Assembly: GCA_017531805.1 (NCBI GenBank)
Contig: JAFXKG010000013.1
Span: 1 to 37,007, forward strand
Origin: Clostridia bacterium
GTDB lineage: Bacteria > Bacillota > Clostridia > Christensenellales > UBA1242
DNA length: 37,007 nt
Direction of reading: 5' to 3'
A program made the translations under genes and the position numbers. How positions within the stretch are numbered: the stretch's first letter is position 1; every line of letters starts with the position of its first letter. The notes under the pieces are model-generated. The model made no database searches. It was not told where the DNA came from and worked only from the letters and a program-made list of their open reading frames with translations. Shown here piece after piece: positions 13,714 to 21,813 of the stretch.

Positions 13714-15996
13714 ATGAAAATTAAAAAATTAAAAACTCAACCTATTTTAAAATACTTAGTTTTATTGTTTGTATGTTTTACATTTGCCAATGCTCAAATA
13801 AATGGTTTGTCACCTTTTTTGTATGCTTTTTTGTTTGCGTTGGTTTTTGTGGGTGTCGACGAAAAAATTGCAAGTCTATTTATTTTGACTAGCGCAATAC
13901 TCTTTTCGCCCAAGTTAGAAACCTTGCTTGTTGCCATAACATATGTTGCTGTGGTATTGATTGTTTTTTATATCCATAAAGCGTTAAAGAGAAGCATTAA
14001 CATAGCAACACATTTTATTGCATACTTTGCATCAAATGCAACTTACATATATTATAACTACACAAATTTTTTAAGTATACTATTTTATGTTTTGTTAGGT
14101 TTAATATCATTGTATGTGATGATTGTTGTTTTGCAATCTTTGTGGCTTAAAAAAAATTGTTTTAAACTGACATTGGACGAAAGTATTTGTTTTTTGTTTT
14201 GCATAGCACTAATTGGTGTTGGTCTTACAAATGTAAATATTGCAAATTTTTCTGTCGCCAGATTTGTTGCAATGATGATTGTTTTTATATTTTTGTCAGT
14301 CGGTAGTACAACTTTAACCTTTGCAATAACAATTTCTTTTTGTTTAGGTTTGGCTTTGTATGACATATCTTTAGCCGTGGTGGCAGAATTTGCAATCCTT
14401 GCATTGCTATCAGGCATTTTTGCAGTGCCAAACAAAGGTAAAATTGTTTTTGTAACGCTTATTTCTGATATTTTTATACAATACTTTTTTATGCATCAAG
14501 ATATAGCAATGTTTTATGAAGTTTTGCCTATTATTTTTGCAAGCATTTTATTTTTACTTTTGCCCAAAAAAGTTTTAAACAACCTAACGGATTTTGTTTA
14601 TGTAAAAAAAAGTGAAATATCTTCAAGAAACTTAATAAACACAACACGAAAAAATATTCGCAAGCGTATGGCAGAATTAAGTAATGTTTTTATGGATATG
14701 AAACAACTGCATTTAAACATGGTAAAAAAAGAGTTAAATAAAGAAGAATTAATAGCCATGCTGACAAGAGAAGTTACATCCACTTGTTGCAAAGATTGTT
14801 TGGATAAGAATAGGTGTACAAGGTCGTTAGGGACAGACAACAAATCAAACTTGGAAACTTTGATTAACATTGCAGTTACCAAAGGCAAAGTAACTTTGTT
14901 AGATATTCCAAATGGTCTTAGCAATAGGTGTGCAAAAGTAAACAATCTAATATCCCTAATCAATAGAGTATGTGACGAATATAGACAATATAAAAGCATG
15001 TTGCAAGATATAAACAATGTAAAAATTTTGCTTGCAGACCAAATGGGTGCTGTTTCAAAACTATTATTAAATATAGGCACTGAAATTGATACAAATGTAA
15101 CCTTTGACATCGCTAGAGAAAACAAAATAATTGCTAGATTGCTTAATATGAACATAGAGTGCAAAGAAGTTTTGTTATACACAGAAAAAACCGACGACAT
15201 ATCGGCTGTAATAGTGGTTAAGTCTCAAGAAGAACATTATCCTTTAATAGAAAAAGTGATAACAGAAACTCTTAAAGTACCTATGCAGGTTGTAAACTCT
15301 TTGCCAGTGGCTGACAGCAATTTTAGGTCTATTACATTGCGTAAAAAAAGCAAATTTGATTGCATGTTTGGTCTTGCAAGTTGCAACAAATCTGGCAATA
15401 TAGAGTGCGGAGATTGTCATAGTATTATCAGACTTGGTGCAGACAAATTTTTGCTTGCACTTTGTGATGGCATGGGTGCAGGTAAATCAGCACATAAAAT
15501 GAGCGCGATGACGCTGGGATTGATAGAAAATTTTTATAAGGTAGGATTTGATAACGACACAATTTTGGAAAGTGTAAATAAATTGCTTGCTATCAACAAT
15601 CAAGAAAATTATTCAACTTTGGATGTTTGTTTGCTAGATTTAAATAAAGAAATTGCAGATTTTATTAAAGTGGGTTCGCCTTTTGGAGTAATAAAACGAG
15701 AATCTAATATAGAGATAGTTGACGGCGGAGCCTTGCCTATTGGCGCACTTGACAACATTTCTCCTGCTATAAAAAAGACAACAGTATCAACAAAAGATAT
15801 CATTATACTTGCAACTGATGGCATAATGGATGCATTTGAAACGCAAGAAAACTTTGTTGATTTTGTATCTGCACTGGCAAGCAACAATCCGCAAACTTTG
15901 GCAGAAACTATACTAAACGAAGCATTGCAATTAAACGAAATGAGTGCAAAAGATGATATGACCGTGTTGGTTGCAAGAACATATTTAAAAAATTGA
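13714..15996 (+). CDS. spoIIE: Stage II sporulation protein E, PP2C-type phosphatase
   Basis: A membrane phosphatase of the sporulation septum that dephosphorylates SpoIIAA and so activates sigma-F in the forespore; it also helps place the polar septum. The 760 residues begin with about ten membrane helices (roughly 10-290). A cytoplasmic regulatory region (about 300-550) follows, with the Cys cluster STCCKDCLDKNRC. The C-terminal PP2C domain has metal-binding Asp in LCDGMGAG (Asp near 584), ATDGIMDAF (near 702) and KDDMTVLVA (near 747). It starts at the ATG after AAAGGA. It ends with TGA, the only TGA stop in the window. It is followed by tilS, near which it also lies in Bacillus. Confidence 0.96.
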   Translation: MKIKKLKTQPILKYLVLLFVCFTFANAQINGLSPFLYAFLFALVFVGVDEKIASLFILTSAILFSPKLETLLVAITYVAVVLIVFYIHKALKRSINIATHFIAYFASNATYIYYNYTNFLSILFYVLLGLISLYVMIVVLQSLWLKKNCFKLTLDESICFLFCIALIGVGLTNVNIANFSVARFVAMMIVFIFLSVGSTTLTFAITISFCLGLALYDISLAVVAEFAILALLSGIFAVPNKGKIVFVTLISDIFIQYFFMHQDIAMFYEVLPIIFASILFLLLPKKVLNNLTDFVYVKKSEISSRNLINTTRKNIRKRMAELSNVFMDMKQLHLNMVKKELNKEELIAMLTREVTSTCCKDCLDKNRCTRSLGTDNKSNLETLINIAVTKGKVTLLDIPNGLSNRCAKVNNLISLINRVCDEYRQYKSMLQDINNVKILLADQMGAVSKLLLNIGTEIDTNVTFDIARENKIIARLLNMNIECKEVLLYTEKTDDISAVIVVKSQEEHYPLIEKVITETLKVPMQVVNSLPVADSNFRSITLRKKSKFDCMFGLASCNKSGNIECGDCHSIIRLGADKFLLALCDGMGAGKSAHKMSAMTLGLIENFYKVGFDNDTILESVNKLLAINNQENYSTLDVCLLDLNKEIADFIKVGSPFGVIKRESNIEIVDGGALPIGALDNISPAIKKTTVSTKDIIILATDGIMDAFETQENFVDFVSALASNNPQTLAETILNEALQLNEMSAKDDMTVLVARTYLKN

Positions 15997-16016
15997 TATT
16001 AAATTTAGTTTTGGTA

Positions 16017-16045
16017 TTGCAATTCTCTTATTTATATTGTATAAT
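16017..16045 (+). promoter_or_regulatory. Promoter of tilS
   Basis: TTGCAA (16017-16022), 17-nt spacer, TATAAT (16040-16045); leader about 14 nt with TAGGAG. Confidence 0.87.
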
Positions 16046-16065
16046 ATAACCAATTAGGAGAATTT

Positions 16066-17409
16066 ATGGAACGCGTTTTAAACTTTATTAAAGAAAACAA
16101 AATGATTAAATCAGGCGATATTATCGGTGTGGCTTGTTCAGGCGGTAGGGATAGTATCAGCTTGTTGCATTATTTAAATTCTATAAAATCAGACCTTGAC
16201 TGTGAAGTTGTTGCTATCAATGTGGATCACGGTATAAGGGCAACAAGTGCATTGGACACAGAATTTGTTATGCAATTTTGCAAGGACAACAAAATTAGGG
16301 CTTACAAGTTTAAAGGAGAAGCTTTAAAAGTTGCAAAGGAAGAAAAATTGACAGTAGAACAAGCTGCAAGAAAAGTTAGATATGGCGTTTTTGAAACTGT
16401 AATAAAAAAAGGTTTGGTGGATAAAATTGCTCTTGCTCATCACTTAAACGATCAGGCTGAAACAGTTTTGCTTAACATTGTTCGTGGTGCAGGACTTGCT
16501 GGTGCAAAGGGTATGGAACCAATCCGTGATGAAATATATATTCGTCCAATGCTTACAACACAAAGGGAAGAAATTATGGCATACTTAGACGAAAATGGCC
16601 TTGAGTATGTGGAAGATGAAACAAATCACGATAATACATATTCAAGGAACTATATACGCAATATTGTTTTGCCAGCTTTAAGAAAACACTTTAAAGGCGT
16701 AGATAAAAATATTGTAAATTTTGCTTCAATTTGCAAAAAAGACGACGATTATATCAACAGCCAAATCAATCTTGGTGGATTGATTGAAACAAAAGAGATT
16801 GTAAAAATTCCTTTGTCATATATGTATCAAGATGTTGCCATTGTCAACAGAATTTTAAAAAAGGTTTTTGCAAAATTTTCTAAGCAAGATATTGAAAGAA
16901 AACATATAAACATGGTTCGTGAATTTGCTTTAGAAGCAGATAATGGAAATATTATTAGTCTTCCGATGAAAATTAAAGTAATGAAGGAATATGACTATCT
17001 TGTTGTTGGCGACATCAAAAAGAAAGAAGCAGTTGGAGAATATATGTTCCGCAGTGGAAAACTAAAAATTGACGGATATGGTATTATACGTTCTACAAGC
17101 AGTAAAGTTTATACCGAACCTAAAATCCATCAACATGTAGTTGATGCAGACAGATTACCTACAAATGCAAAATGGAGATTTAGACAAGAAGGTGATACCT
17201 TTGCTCCGCTTGGTCTTGGTGGTACTAAAAAGTTGAAGGAATATTTTATTGACAAAAAAGTGTCACAAAGGATGAGAAATAATATCCCTGTTTTGGCAAG
17301 TGGTAGCAAGATTTTGGCAGTTGCGGATATCGAAATTGCAGAAGAAATCAAAGTGACAGAAGATACAATTCACTATTACAAAATCAACTACGAAAAAGAT
17401 TTAATTTAA
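16066..17409 (+). CDS. tilS: tRNA(Ile)-lysidine synthase
   Basis: Converts C34 of tRNA-Ile(CAU) to lysidine with ATP and lysine, changing its codon from AUG to AUA; essential in most bacteria. The 447-residue product carries the PP-loop SGGRDS at residues 25-30 and the N-type ATPase core (NVDHGIR, AHHLNDQAETVLLNIVRGAG). A C-terminal substrate-binding domain follows, with WRFRQEGDTFAPLG and KLKEYFIDKKVSQRMRNNIPV. TAGGAG precedes the ATG. It lies directly after spoIIE, as near as in Bacillus, but hprT and ftsH do not follow. Confidence 0.97.
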   Translation: MERVLNFIKENKMIKSGDIIGVACSGGRDSISLLHYLNSIKSDLDCEVVAINVDHGIRATSALDTEFVMQFCKDNKIRAYKFKGEALKVAKEEKLTVEQAARKVRYGVFETVIKKGLVDKIALAHHLNDQAETVLLNIVRGAGLAGAKGMEPIRDEIYIRPMLTTQREEIMAYLDENGLEYVEDETNHDNTYSRNYIRNIVLPALRKHFKGVDKNIVNFASICKKDDDYINSQINLGGLIETKEIVKIPLSYMYQDVAIVNRILKKVFAKFSKQDIERKHINMVREFALEADNGNIISLPMKIKVMKEYDYLVVGDIKKKEAVGEYMFRSGKLKIDGYGIIRSTSSKVYTEPKIHQHVVDADRLPTNAKWRFRQEGDTFAPLGLGGTKKLKEYFIDKKVSQRMRNNIPVLASGSKILAVADIEIAEEIKVTEDTIHYYKINYEKDLI

Positions 17410-17410
17410 C

Positions 17411-17446
17411 AAAAAATCTGAAGATTTAAACTCTTCAGATTTATTT
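17411..17446. terminator. Bidirectional terminator between tilS and the lipid-kinase homologue
   Basis: AAATCTGAAGA (17414-17424) pairs perfectly with TCTTCAGATTT (17432-17442). The stop codon of the minus-strand gene lies inside the hairpin. The A-run on the left gives a U-tract for the minus transcript. Confidence 0.9.
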
Positions 17447-18319
17447 TATTGTTGCATATAGTTTTAAACCTTTTTCTATTGCGTTGATGTTTATTTCTTC
17501 ATAATTTAAAATCTTTCCATCTACAAGTGCTTTGATACGCTTGTCTGGATTAGTAATTTTAATTTCAGAAAGCCATTGTTGTTTTGTGTTTTCGTCATAA
17601 ATTTGATTACCTTTTTTAAACAAAGATAAGTATTTACGCCTTTTTTCTTTTTCTGGCAAAATAACATAGTTAAAGTTAAACAGACCGTCTTTTACATTGC
17701 TTAAAGGGTTGATTTTTCTACCTTTAGACAAGCCAATATTTGCAATGCAAAGTTCGTATACTTGTGCAGTTTTTACCTTGCCATTTTTGCTTGTTTGAAA
17801 ACCAAGTTCAATACCTTCAAACTTGTTTGCATAACGCATAGTTGCCACTTTTTTTGTTAAAATGTTTTTTAGTTTATAACCATTGTATACTTCAAAAATT
17901 TCTGTGCTTGCACCAATGACAATACTGCCCAAAACTTTTTGATTATTCACTTTTAAATAGTCAACAGTTTCTATATGCCTTGTCAAGATGTCTTTGATTG
18001 CTTGAATTGGTTTATGACTTAATCCGATAGTAGAAGCAAAATCATCGTGTTTGCTAGTAGGTACAACACCAAGTTTGATTTTTGATAAATCTTTTACGGC
18101 ATTGATAAATTGACTCAATACAAGATCGTCACCTATAACAACAAACTCTGTTTCGCCAATTGATTGCAATTCTTCTACATTTTTATCAATATCGTTTAAG
18201 GTAGGCGAAAAATAAACAGAATATTCCACTTTTTCTTGCTTTAAGTATTTTACAATACGTTTTGTGTAGTTTTCTGCATTAGAATTTATGTCGTATGGAG
18301 CAACGATTAAGTTAAGCAT
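17441..18319 (-). CDS. YegS/DgkB-like diacylglycerol kinase family protein with altered nucleotide motif
   Basis: The family phosphorylates diacylglycerol or related lipids in the cytoplasm. The 292 residues show the two-domain fold: an NAD-kinase-like N-terminal domain, then a beta-sandwich domain with GSIVIGASTEIF and the late IKALVDGKI segment (family: DGE). The hallmark GGDGT reads IGDDLVL here (Gly63-Asp65), and the second loop, normally PLGTGNDFA, reads PTSKHDDFA (87-95). Nucleotide binding may therefore be changed or lost. Candidates are an inactive regulator or a kinase with other substrate use. Its ATG has no Shine-Dalgarno, and a TATAAT ends 6 nt upstream, so initiation is predicted to be leaderless. 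Confidence 0.8.
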   Translation of the reverse strand: MLNLIVAPYDINSNAENYTKRIVKYLKQEKVEYSVYFSPTLNDIDKNVEELQSIGETEFVVIGDDLVLSQFINAVKDLSKIKLGVVPTSKHDDFASTIGLSHKPIQAIKDILTRHIETVDYLKVNNQKVLGSIVIGASTEIFEVYNGYKLKNILTKKVATMRYANKFEGIELGFQTSKNGKVKTAQVYELCIANIGLSKGRKINPLSNVKDGLFNFNYVILPEKEKRRKYLSLFKKGNQIYDENTKQQWLSEIKITNPDKRIKALVDGKILNYEEININAIEKGLKLYATIK

Positions 18320-18325
18320 ATTATT

Positions 18326-18353
18326 ATTATAACCAAATATTAAAAAAAAGCAA
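18326..18353 (-). promoter_or_regulatory. Promoter placing the start site on the lipid-kinase-homologue ATG (leaderless)
   Basis: Minus strand: TTGCTT (18348-18353), 16-nt spacer, TATAAT (18326-18331), then 6 nt to the ATG whose A is at 18319. No Shine-Dalgarno. Confidence 0.72.
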
Positions 18354-18417
18354 ATATATTTTAGTTTTGTTACTATTTTTTATTAAATATAATTTAAAAA
18401 TATTATTAGTTTTTTAT

Positions 18418-18446
18418 TTGACATATTTCGCGCTATTTATTATTCT
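18418..18446 (+). promoter_or_regulatory. Promoter of the TasA-like secreted protein
   Basis: TTGACA (18418-18423), 17-nt spacer, TATTCT (18441-18446). The start is predicted near 18453, just ahead of AGGTGG. This fixes the TTG at 18463 as the start codon. Confidence 0.8.
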
Positions 18447-18462
18447 TAATATAGGTGGCAGT

Positions 18463-19095
18463 TTGAAAAGATATAATTATTTTAACTCTCAATGGGTGCT
18501 TTTGGGGATTATTGCACCAATCCTCGTATTTTTCTTGGCAATGAATTCGGTTTATGCATATTTTACTGCAACCACAACTCAAAAGCAAACTTCTAACACA
18601 ACCTCAATAATTCAAATTGGATTTACCGATGCCACAAATGCTACAATAAATTCTGTTACTGTTACTGAAAACACAAAGATTTTGCCTGGTCAAACTATAC
18701 AAATAAATGGTGGGATAAAAAACACAGGCTCAGCATCTTTTTATGCATTGATTGAAATATGCCTTTATATTACAAAGGTTGGTGGAACAGAAACAATTAT
18801 TCAATCGGATGTTTACACAATAACACAACAAGGGTTGAAACAATTAGAGTTTTCTGACGAGCAGGATAAATATACAACCGAAGCATGTGCTTTAAATTAT
18901 AACACTACAACCAATGTTGGTGAAAGTATAAATTTTTCTACATCATACGAATTTGGCTTTTATGAATATGACAATACATATCAAGGAGCGACATTTAGAT
19001 ATTCAATAACTGCATATGCTATACAAAAATTTGTAATTGAAGATGCTGTTGAAGCAACAAATTTAATTGCAGAACAAATCACTAGTTTATCATAG
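18463..19095 (+). CDS. Putative secreted TasA/camelysin-like protein
   Basis: Likely an exported surface or matrix protein; the assignment rests on resemblance only. The TTG start is chosen because AGGTGG sits at 18453-18458 and the promoter at 18418-18446; any longer N-terminus would begin upstream of the transcript. The 210 residues open with a basic MKRYNYF, a 20-residue hydrophobic core and a cleavage-like AMNSVYA. AYFTATTTQKQ follows, reminiscent of the AYFTD that begins mature SipW-processed TasA proteins. The rest is Thr/Ser/Asn-rich beta-sandwich with a conserved-looking NTGSASFYALIEI strand. No SipW-type peptidase gene is nearby. The stop codon lies within its terminator hairpin. It could also be an unrelated secreted beta-protein. 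Confidence 0.65.
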   Translation: MKRYNYFNSQWVLLGIIAPILVFFLAMNSVYAYFTATTTQKQTSNTTSIIQIGFTDATNATINSVTVTENTKILPGQTIQINGGIKNTGSASFYALIEICLYITKVGGTETIIQSDVYTITQQGLKQLEFSDEQDKYTTEACALNYNTTTNVGESINFSTSYEFGFYEYDNTYQGATFRYSITAYAIQKFVIEDAVEATNLIAEQITSLS

Positions 19096-19106
19096 TGATT
19101 TTTTTG
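19077..19106 (+). terminator. Terminator of the TasA-like gene
   Basis: AATCACTA (19077-19084) pairs with TAGTGATT (19093-19100), followed by Ts. The TAG stop codon is the first three bases of the right arm. Confidence 0.85.
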
Positions 19107-19143
19107 TTTAAACAACATTTTTTATTGTTATACTAGTGAGCAT

Positions 19144-19172
19144 TTGACAATTTTACTTATTTTAATTAATAT
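19144..19172 (+). promoter_or_regulatory. Promoter of rmuC
   Basis: TTGACA (19144-19149), 17-nt spacer, TAATAT (19167-19172); leader about 22 nt with AAAAGGA. Confidence 0.9.
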
Positions 19173-19201
19173 TATATTTATAATTTAAAAGGAATATAGA
19201 A

Positions 19202-20467
19202 GTGGAATATATAATATTAGGTAGTGTTTTTGGTGCTGTGTGGTTGATAACAACCATTGTTTTTGTTGTCTTGTATAAAAAGAAACAACCAACATTAAGC
19301 GATGATAGGTCTATAAAAAGTGTGGTAGACAATCAAAAAGAACAAAATATTTTGTTAAACAATATGATTATGCAAGCAATGAAAAACAGTGAAGTAAGCA
19401 CACAAAATACAATCAACAATCTTACTGTTTTGCAAAAACAAGAGTTTGAATCAATTTCAAAACGAGTTGATATCTTAACAACAAGGAACGAACAAAGGAT
19501 AGAAAAACTTACTTTTGATGTAAACTTAGCCTTAAATCGCATGAGACAAGAAAATGACAAAGCAATCGAAAAGATGAGAGAAACCGTTGACGAAAAACTA
19601 AACAACTCACTATCTCAACGCCTTAACGATAGTTTTAGCAAAATACAACAAAGTTTAGAAAGTGTAAATTTAGGTATTGGCGAAATGCGTACACTTGCAA
19701 ATGGTGTCGGCGACCTTAAAAAAGTGTTGTCAAATGTAAAAGTTCGTGGTGGATGGGGCGAAGTTATGTTGTCTGCTTTGCTTGAACAAATGCTTGCACC
19801 TAATCAATACATGGCTCAAGTACAAGTTAAAAAGAATTCTAAAGAACGCGTAGATTTTGCAGTAATTATGCCAGGCAAAGACGGTCATGAAATATTGTTG
19901 CCGATTGACAGTAAGTTCCCGCTTGAAGACTATAACAAATTGATAGAAGCAAGCGAAACTTTGGATAAAGATTACATAGACAAATGTTCTAAACAACTTT
20001 TAAAACGCATTAAAGAAGAAGCAAAATCAATCAGAGACAAGTACATCAATATACCAGAAACCACAGATTTTGCTATTATGTTTTTGCCAATAGAAGGTTT
20101 GTATGCAGAAGTTGTGCGAGATGTGGAACTTATGGATACATTACAAAACCAATACAAAATTGTCGTGTGTGGACCTACAACTTTAACTGCACTTTTAAAC
20201 AGTCTTCAACTTGGTTTTAAAACTTTACATATAGAAAAACGCAGCAGTGAGTTGTGGCAAGTTTTATCTACATTTAAGCAAGAATTTGAAAAATTTGTAC
20301 AACTTTTATTAAAAACTCAAAACAAATTAGGTGAAGCAAATTCAACAATAGAACTTGCAACTAAATCATCAAGAAAAATCGCTAAAAAGCTTGGGGATGT
20401 TTCTCAAGTTGTTGGCATAGAGTATGATGAAGATGATGGCAATGACGAATTGCCTATGGTAGATTAG
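19202..20467 (+). CDS. rmuC: DNA recombination protein RmuC homologue
   Basis: RmuC-family proteins are membrane-tethered, have a PD-(D/E)XK-nuclease-like fold and limit certain recombination events; the biochemical activity is not settled. The 421-residue product starts at GTG, with AAAAGGA eight nucleotides upstream. It has one N-terminal membrane helix (about 2-24) and a long coiled coil (about 35-160). The RmuC domain contains RGGWGEVMLSALLEQ, then VDFAVIMPGKDG and LLPIDSKFPLEDY with the expected acidic and Lys residues. An acidic C-terminal tail ends it. The VanW gene begins 34 nt downstream, and its promoter overlaps the rmuC stop codon. Confidence 0.95.
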   Translation: MEYIILGSVFGAVWLITTIVFVVLYKKKQPTLSDDRSIKSVVDNQKEQNILLNNMIMQAMKNSEVSTQNTINNLTVLQKQEFESISKRVDILTTRNEQRIEKLTFDVNLALNRMRQENDKAIEKMRETVDEKLNNSLSQRLNDSFSKIQQSLESVNLGIGEMRTLANGVGDLKKVLSNVKVRGGWGEVMLSALLEQMLAPNQYMAQVQVKKNSKERVDFAVIMPGKDGHEILLPIDSKFPLEDYNKLIEASETLDKDYIDKCSKQLLKRIKEEAKSIRDKYINIPETTDFAIMFLPIEGLYAEVVRDVELMDTLQNQYKIVVCGPTTLTALLNSLQLGFKTLHIEKRSSELWQVLSTFKQEFEKFVQLLLKTQNKLGEANSTIELATKSSRKIAKKLGDVSQVVGIEYDEDDGNDELPMVD

Positions 20468-20495
20468 ACATAATTTCGACTTTATTACACATAAT
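20465..20495 (+). promoter_or_regulatory. Promoter placing the start site on the vanW-like ATG (leaderless)
   Basis: TAGACA (20465-20470, overlapping the rmuC stop TAG), 19-nt spacer, CATAAT (20490-20495), then 6 nt to the ATG at 20502. No Shine-Dalgarno. The spacer is longer than ideal. Confidence 0.6.
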
Positions 20496-20501
20496 ACGCG
20501 C

Positions 20502-21782
20502 ATGAAAAAGTCATTTTTTGTGATGCTGTTGTGTGTAATTTTTCTTTGTTCTGTCAATATAAGTGGTGTGTATGCTTTTGATAACGAACAAATAGAATTT
20601 TTTTATCAAGATAAGGTTTTTGTATACAACCTTTTAGACAATGTAAAAACCAGCACCCAATTTGATTTAGATTACGAAATCAACAAATATAATAGATTTG
20701 GCACCAAGCAAGATAGACTTGCGCTATTTAACAAAATCTTAAGCATTGGTATAGATAAAAAAATTGCTATAAATTACTTGTATCCAAATTTGCAAAATAA
20801 AATAGAAAAGGTTAAAAGGACAGTAAATATAAAGGCAAAAAATGCAGAATTAAAATTAAATACAGCTACGGAAAAAGTTTTTAATATTAATCCAGAGATT
20901 GTTGGTCAACAAGTAGATGAAGAAAAACTTTACACTTTGTTGTGCAACAAAATTTTAAATAAAGATAAGTTAACCGTAGTCGTGCCTATCAAAACAATAA
21001 TTCCAAAAGTTGTAAAACAAGATTTTTTAGGATTTACTAATCTAAGGGGCGATTTTTCTACAGATATTAGTTCATCTTCTGGTGATAGAAAACATAACAT
21101 AAAAAACGCTATGCATGCTTTGAATAAAATAGAAATATTACCAAAGGAAATATTCTCTTTTAACAAAATTGTAGGCAGGCGTACAGCAGAAAATGGATAT
21201 AGAACAGCTAAAATTATTGTAAATAATGAGTTTGTAGAAGGTGTTGGTGGCGGAGTTTGTCAAGTTTCTTCTACATTGTACAATGCAGCGTTGTTATCTG
21301 GATTGGAAATTGTAGAAGCAAATAAACATAGCAAACAAGTAGGTTATGTTAAGTATGGATTTGACGCGATGGTAAACTTTGGTAGTTCAGATTTAAAGTT
21401 TAAAAACAATACAGGTCAAAAGCTTACAATTATCACAAACTATACTTCAAACAAAATACGCATTAGAATTTTTGGCGAAAATTTAGGGGATGTAAAATAT
21501 AAACTGAAAAATGAAATATCAAATGTAGTACAACCAACCGAAGAGATAGTGCACGATATAGGCTTTGAACATGTTGACAAAGTTGAGTATGATGACGAAT
21601 ATTTTTATCTAAAAAAATCAAATGTTGGTATGGATATAATATCATATAGAGAAAAATATGTATCAGGAAACTTGTCAAAAACAGAAATATTACGCAAGGA
21701 TACATACAAAGTTCAAAATGCATTAAAAATTTATGGAACGAAAAAAAGAGAGCAAATAGATAACGAAAAAAACAGGAATTAA
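20502..21782 (+). CDS. VanW family protein with N-terminal export signal
   Basis: VanW proteins are common in Gram-positive bacteria. They are linked to the cell envelope by context, but the function is not established. The 426 residues have a signal peptide (1-24, ending VYA). A PG-binding-4-like region (about 40-180) follows. The VanW domain spans about 190-320, with FSTDISSSSGDRKHNI, FSFNKIVGRRTAENGY, VEGVGGGVCQVSSTLYNAALLSG and the closing INFGSSDLKF-type segment (here VNFGSSDLKF). A G5-like tail ends YKVQNALKIYGT. No Shine-Dalgarno precedes the ATG, and the -10 is 6 nt away, so initiation is predicted to be leaderless. Confidence 0.93.
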   Translation: MKKSFFVMLLCVIFLCSVNISGVYAFDNEQIEFFYQDKVFVYNLLDNVKTSTQFDLDYEINKYNRFGTKQDRLALFNKILSIGIDKKIAINYLYPNLQNKIEKVKRTVNIKAKNAELKLNTATEKVFNINPEIVGQQVDEEKLYTLLCNKILNKDKLTVVVPIKTIIPKVVKQDFLGFTNLRGDFSTDISSSSGDRKHNIKNAMHALNKIEILPKEIFSFNKIVGRRTAENGYRTAKIIVNNEFVEGVGGGVCQVSSTLYNAALLSGLEIVEANKHSKQVGYVKYGFDAMVNFGSSDLKFKNNTGQKLTIITNYTSNKIRIRIFGENLGDVKYKLKNEISNVVQPTEEIVHDIGFEHVDKVEYDDEYFYLKKSNVGMDIISYREKYVSGNLSKTEILRKDTYKVQNALKIYGTKKREQIDNEKNRN

Positions 21783-21795
21783 CCTGTTTTTTTGT
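21764..21795. terminator. Bidirectional terminator between vanW-like and LRR genes
   Basis: AAACAGG (21770-21776) pairs with CCTGTTT (21783-21789); A- and T-runs flank both sides. The vanW-like stop codon is in the loop. Confidence 0.9.
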
Positions 21796-21813
21796 TGCTA
21801 ATGATATTTTACT

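Noticed and set aside
14598..15200. 200-codon open frame antisense to spoIIE
   Set aside because: A shadow of the spoIIE regulatory region; low-complexity Ser/Leu/Phe translation and no initiation signals.
18367..18462. 32-codon N-terminal extension of the TasA-like protein
   Set aside because: The promoter at 18418-18446 and AGGTGG at 18453-18458 lie inside it, so the extension would not be transcribed; the TTG at 18463 is the better start.
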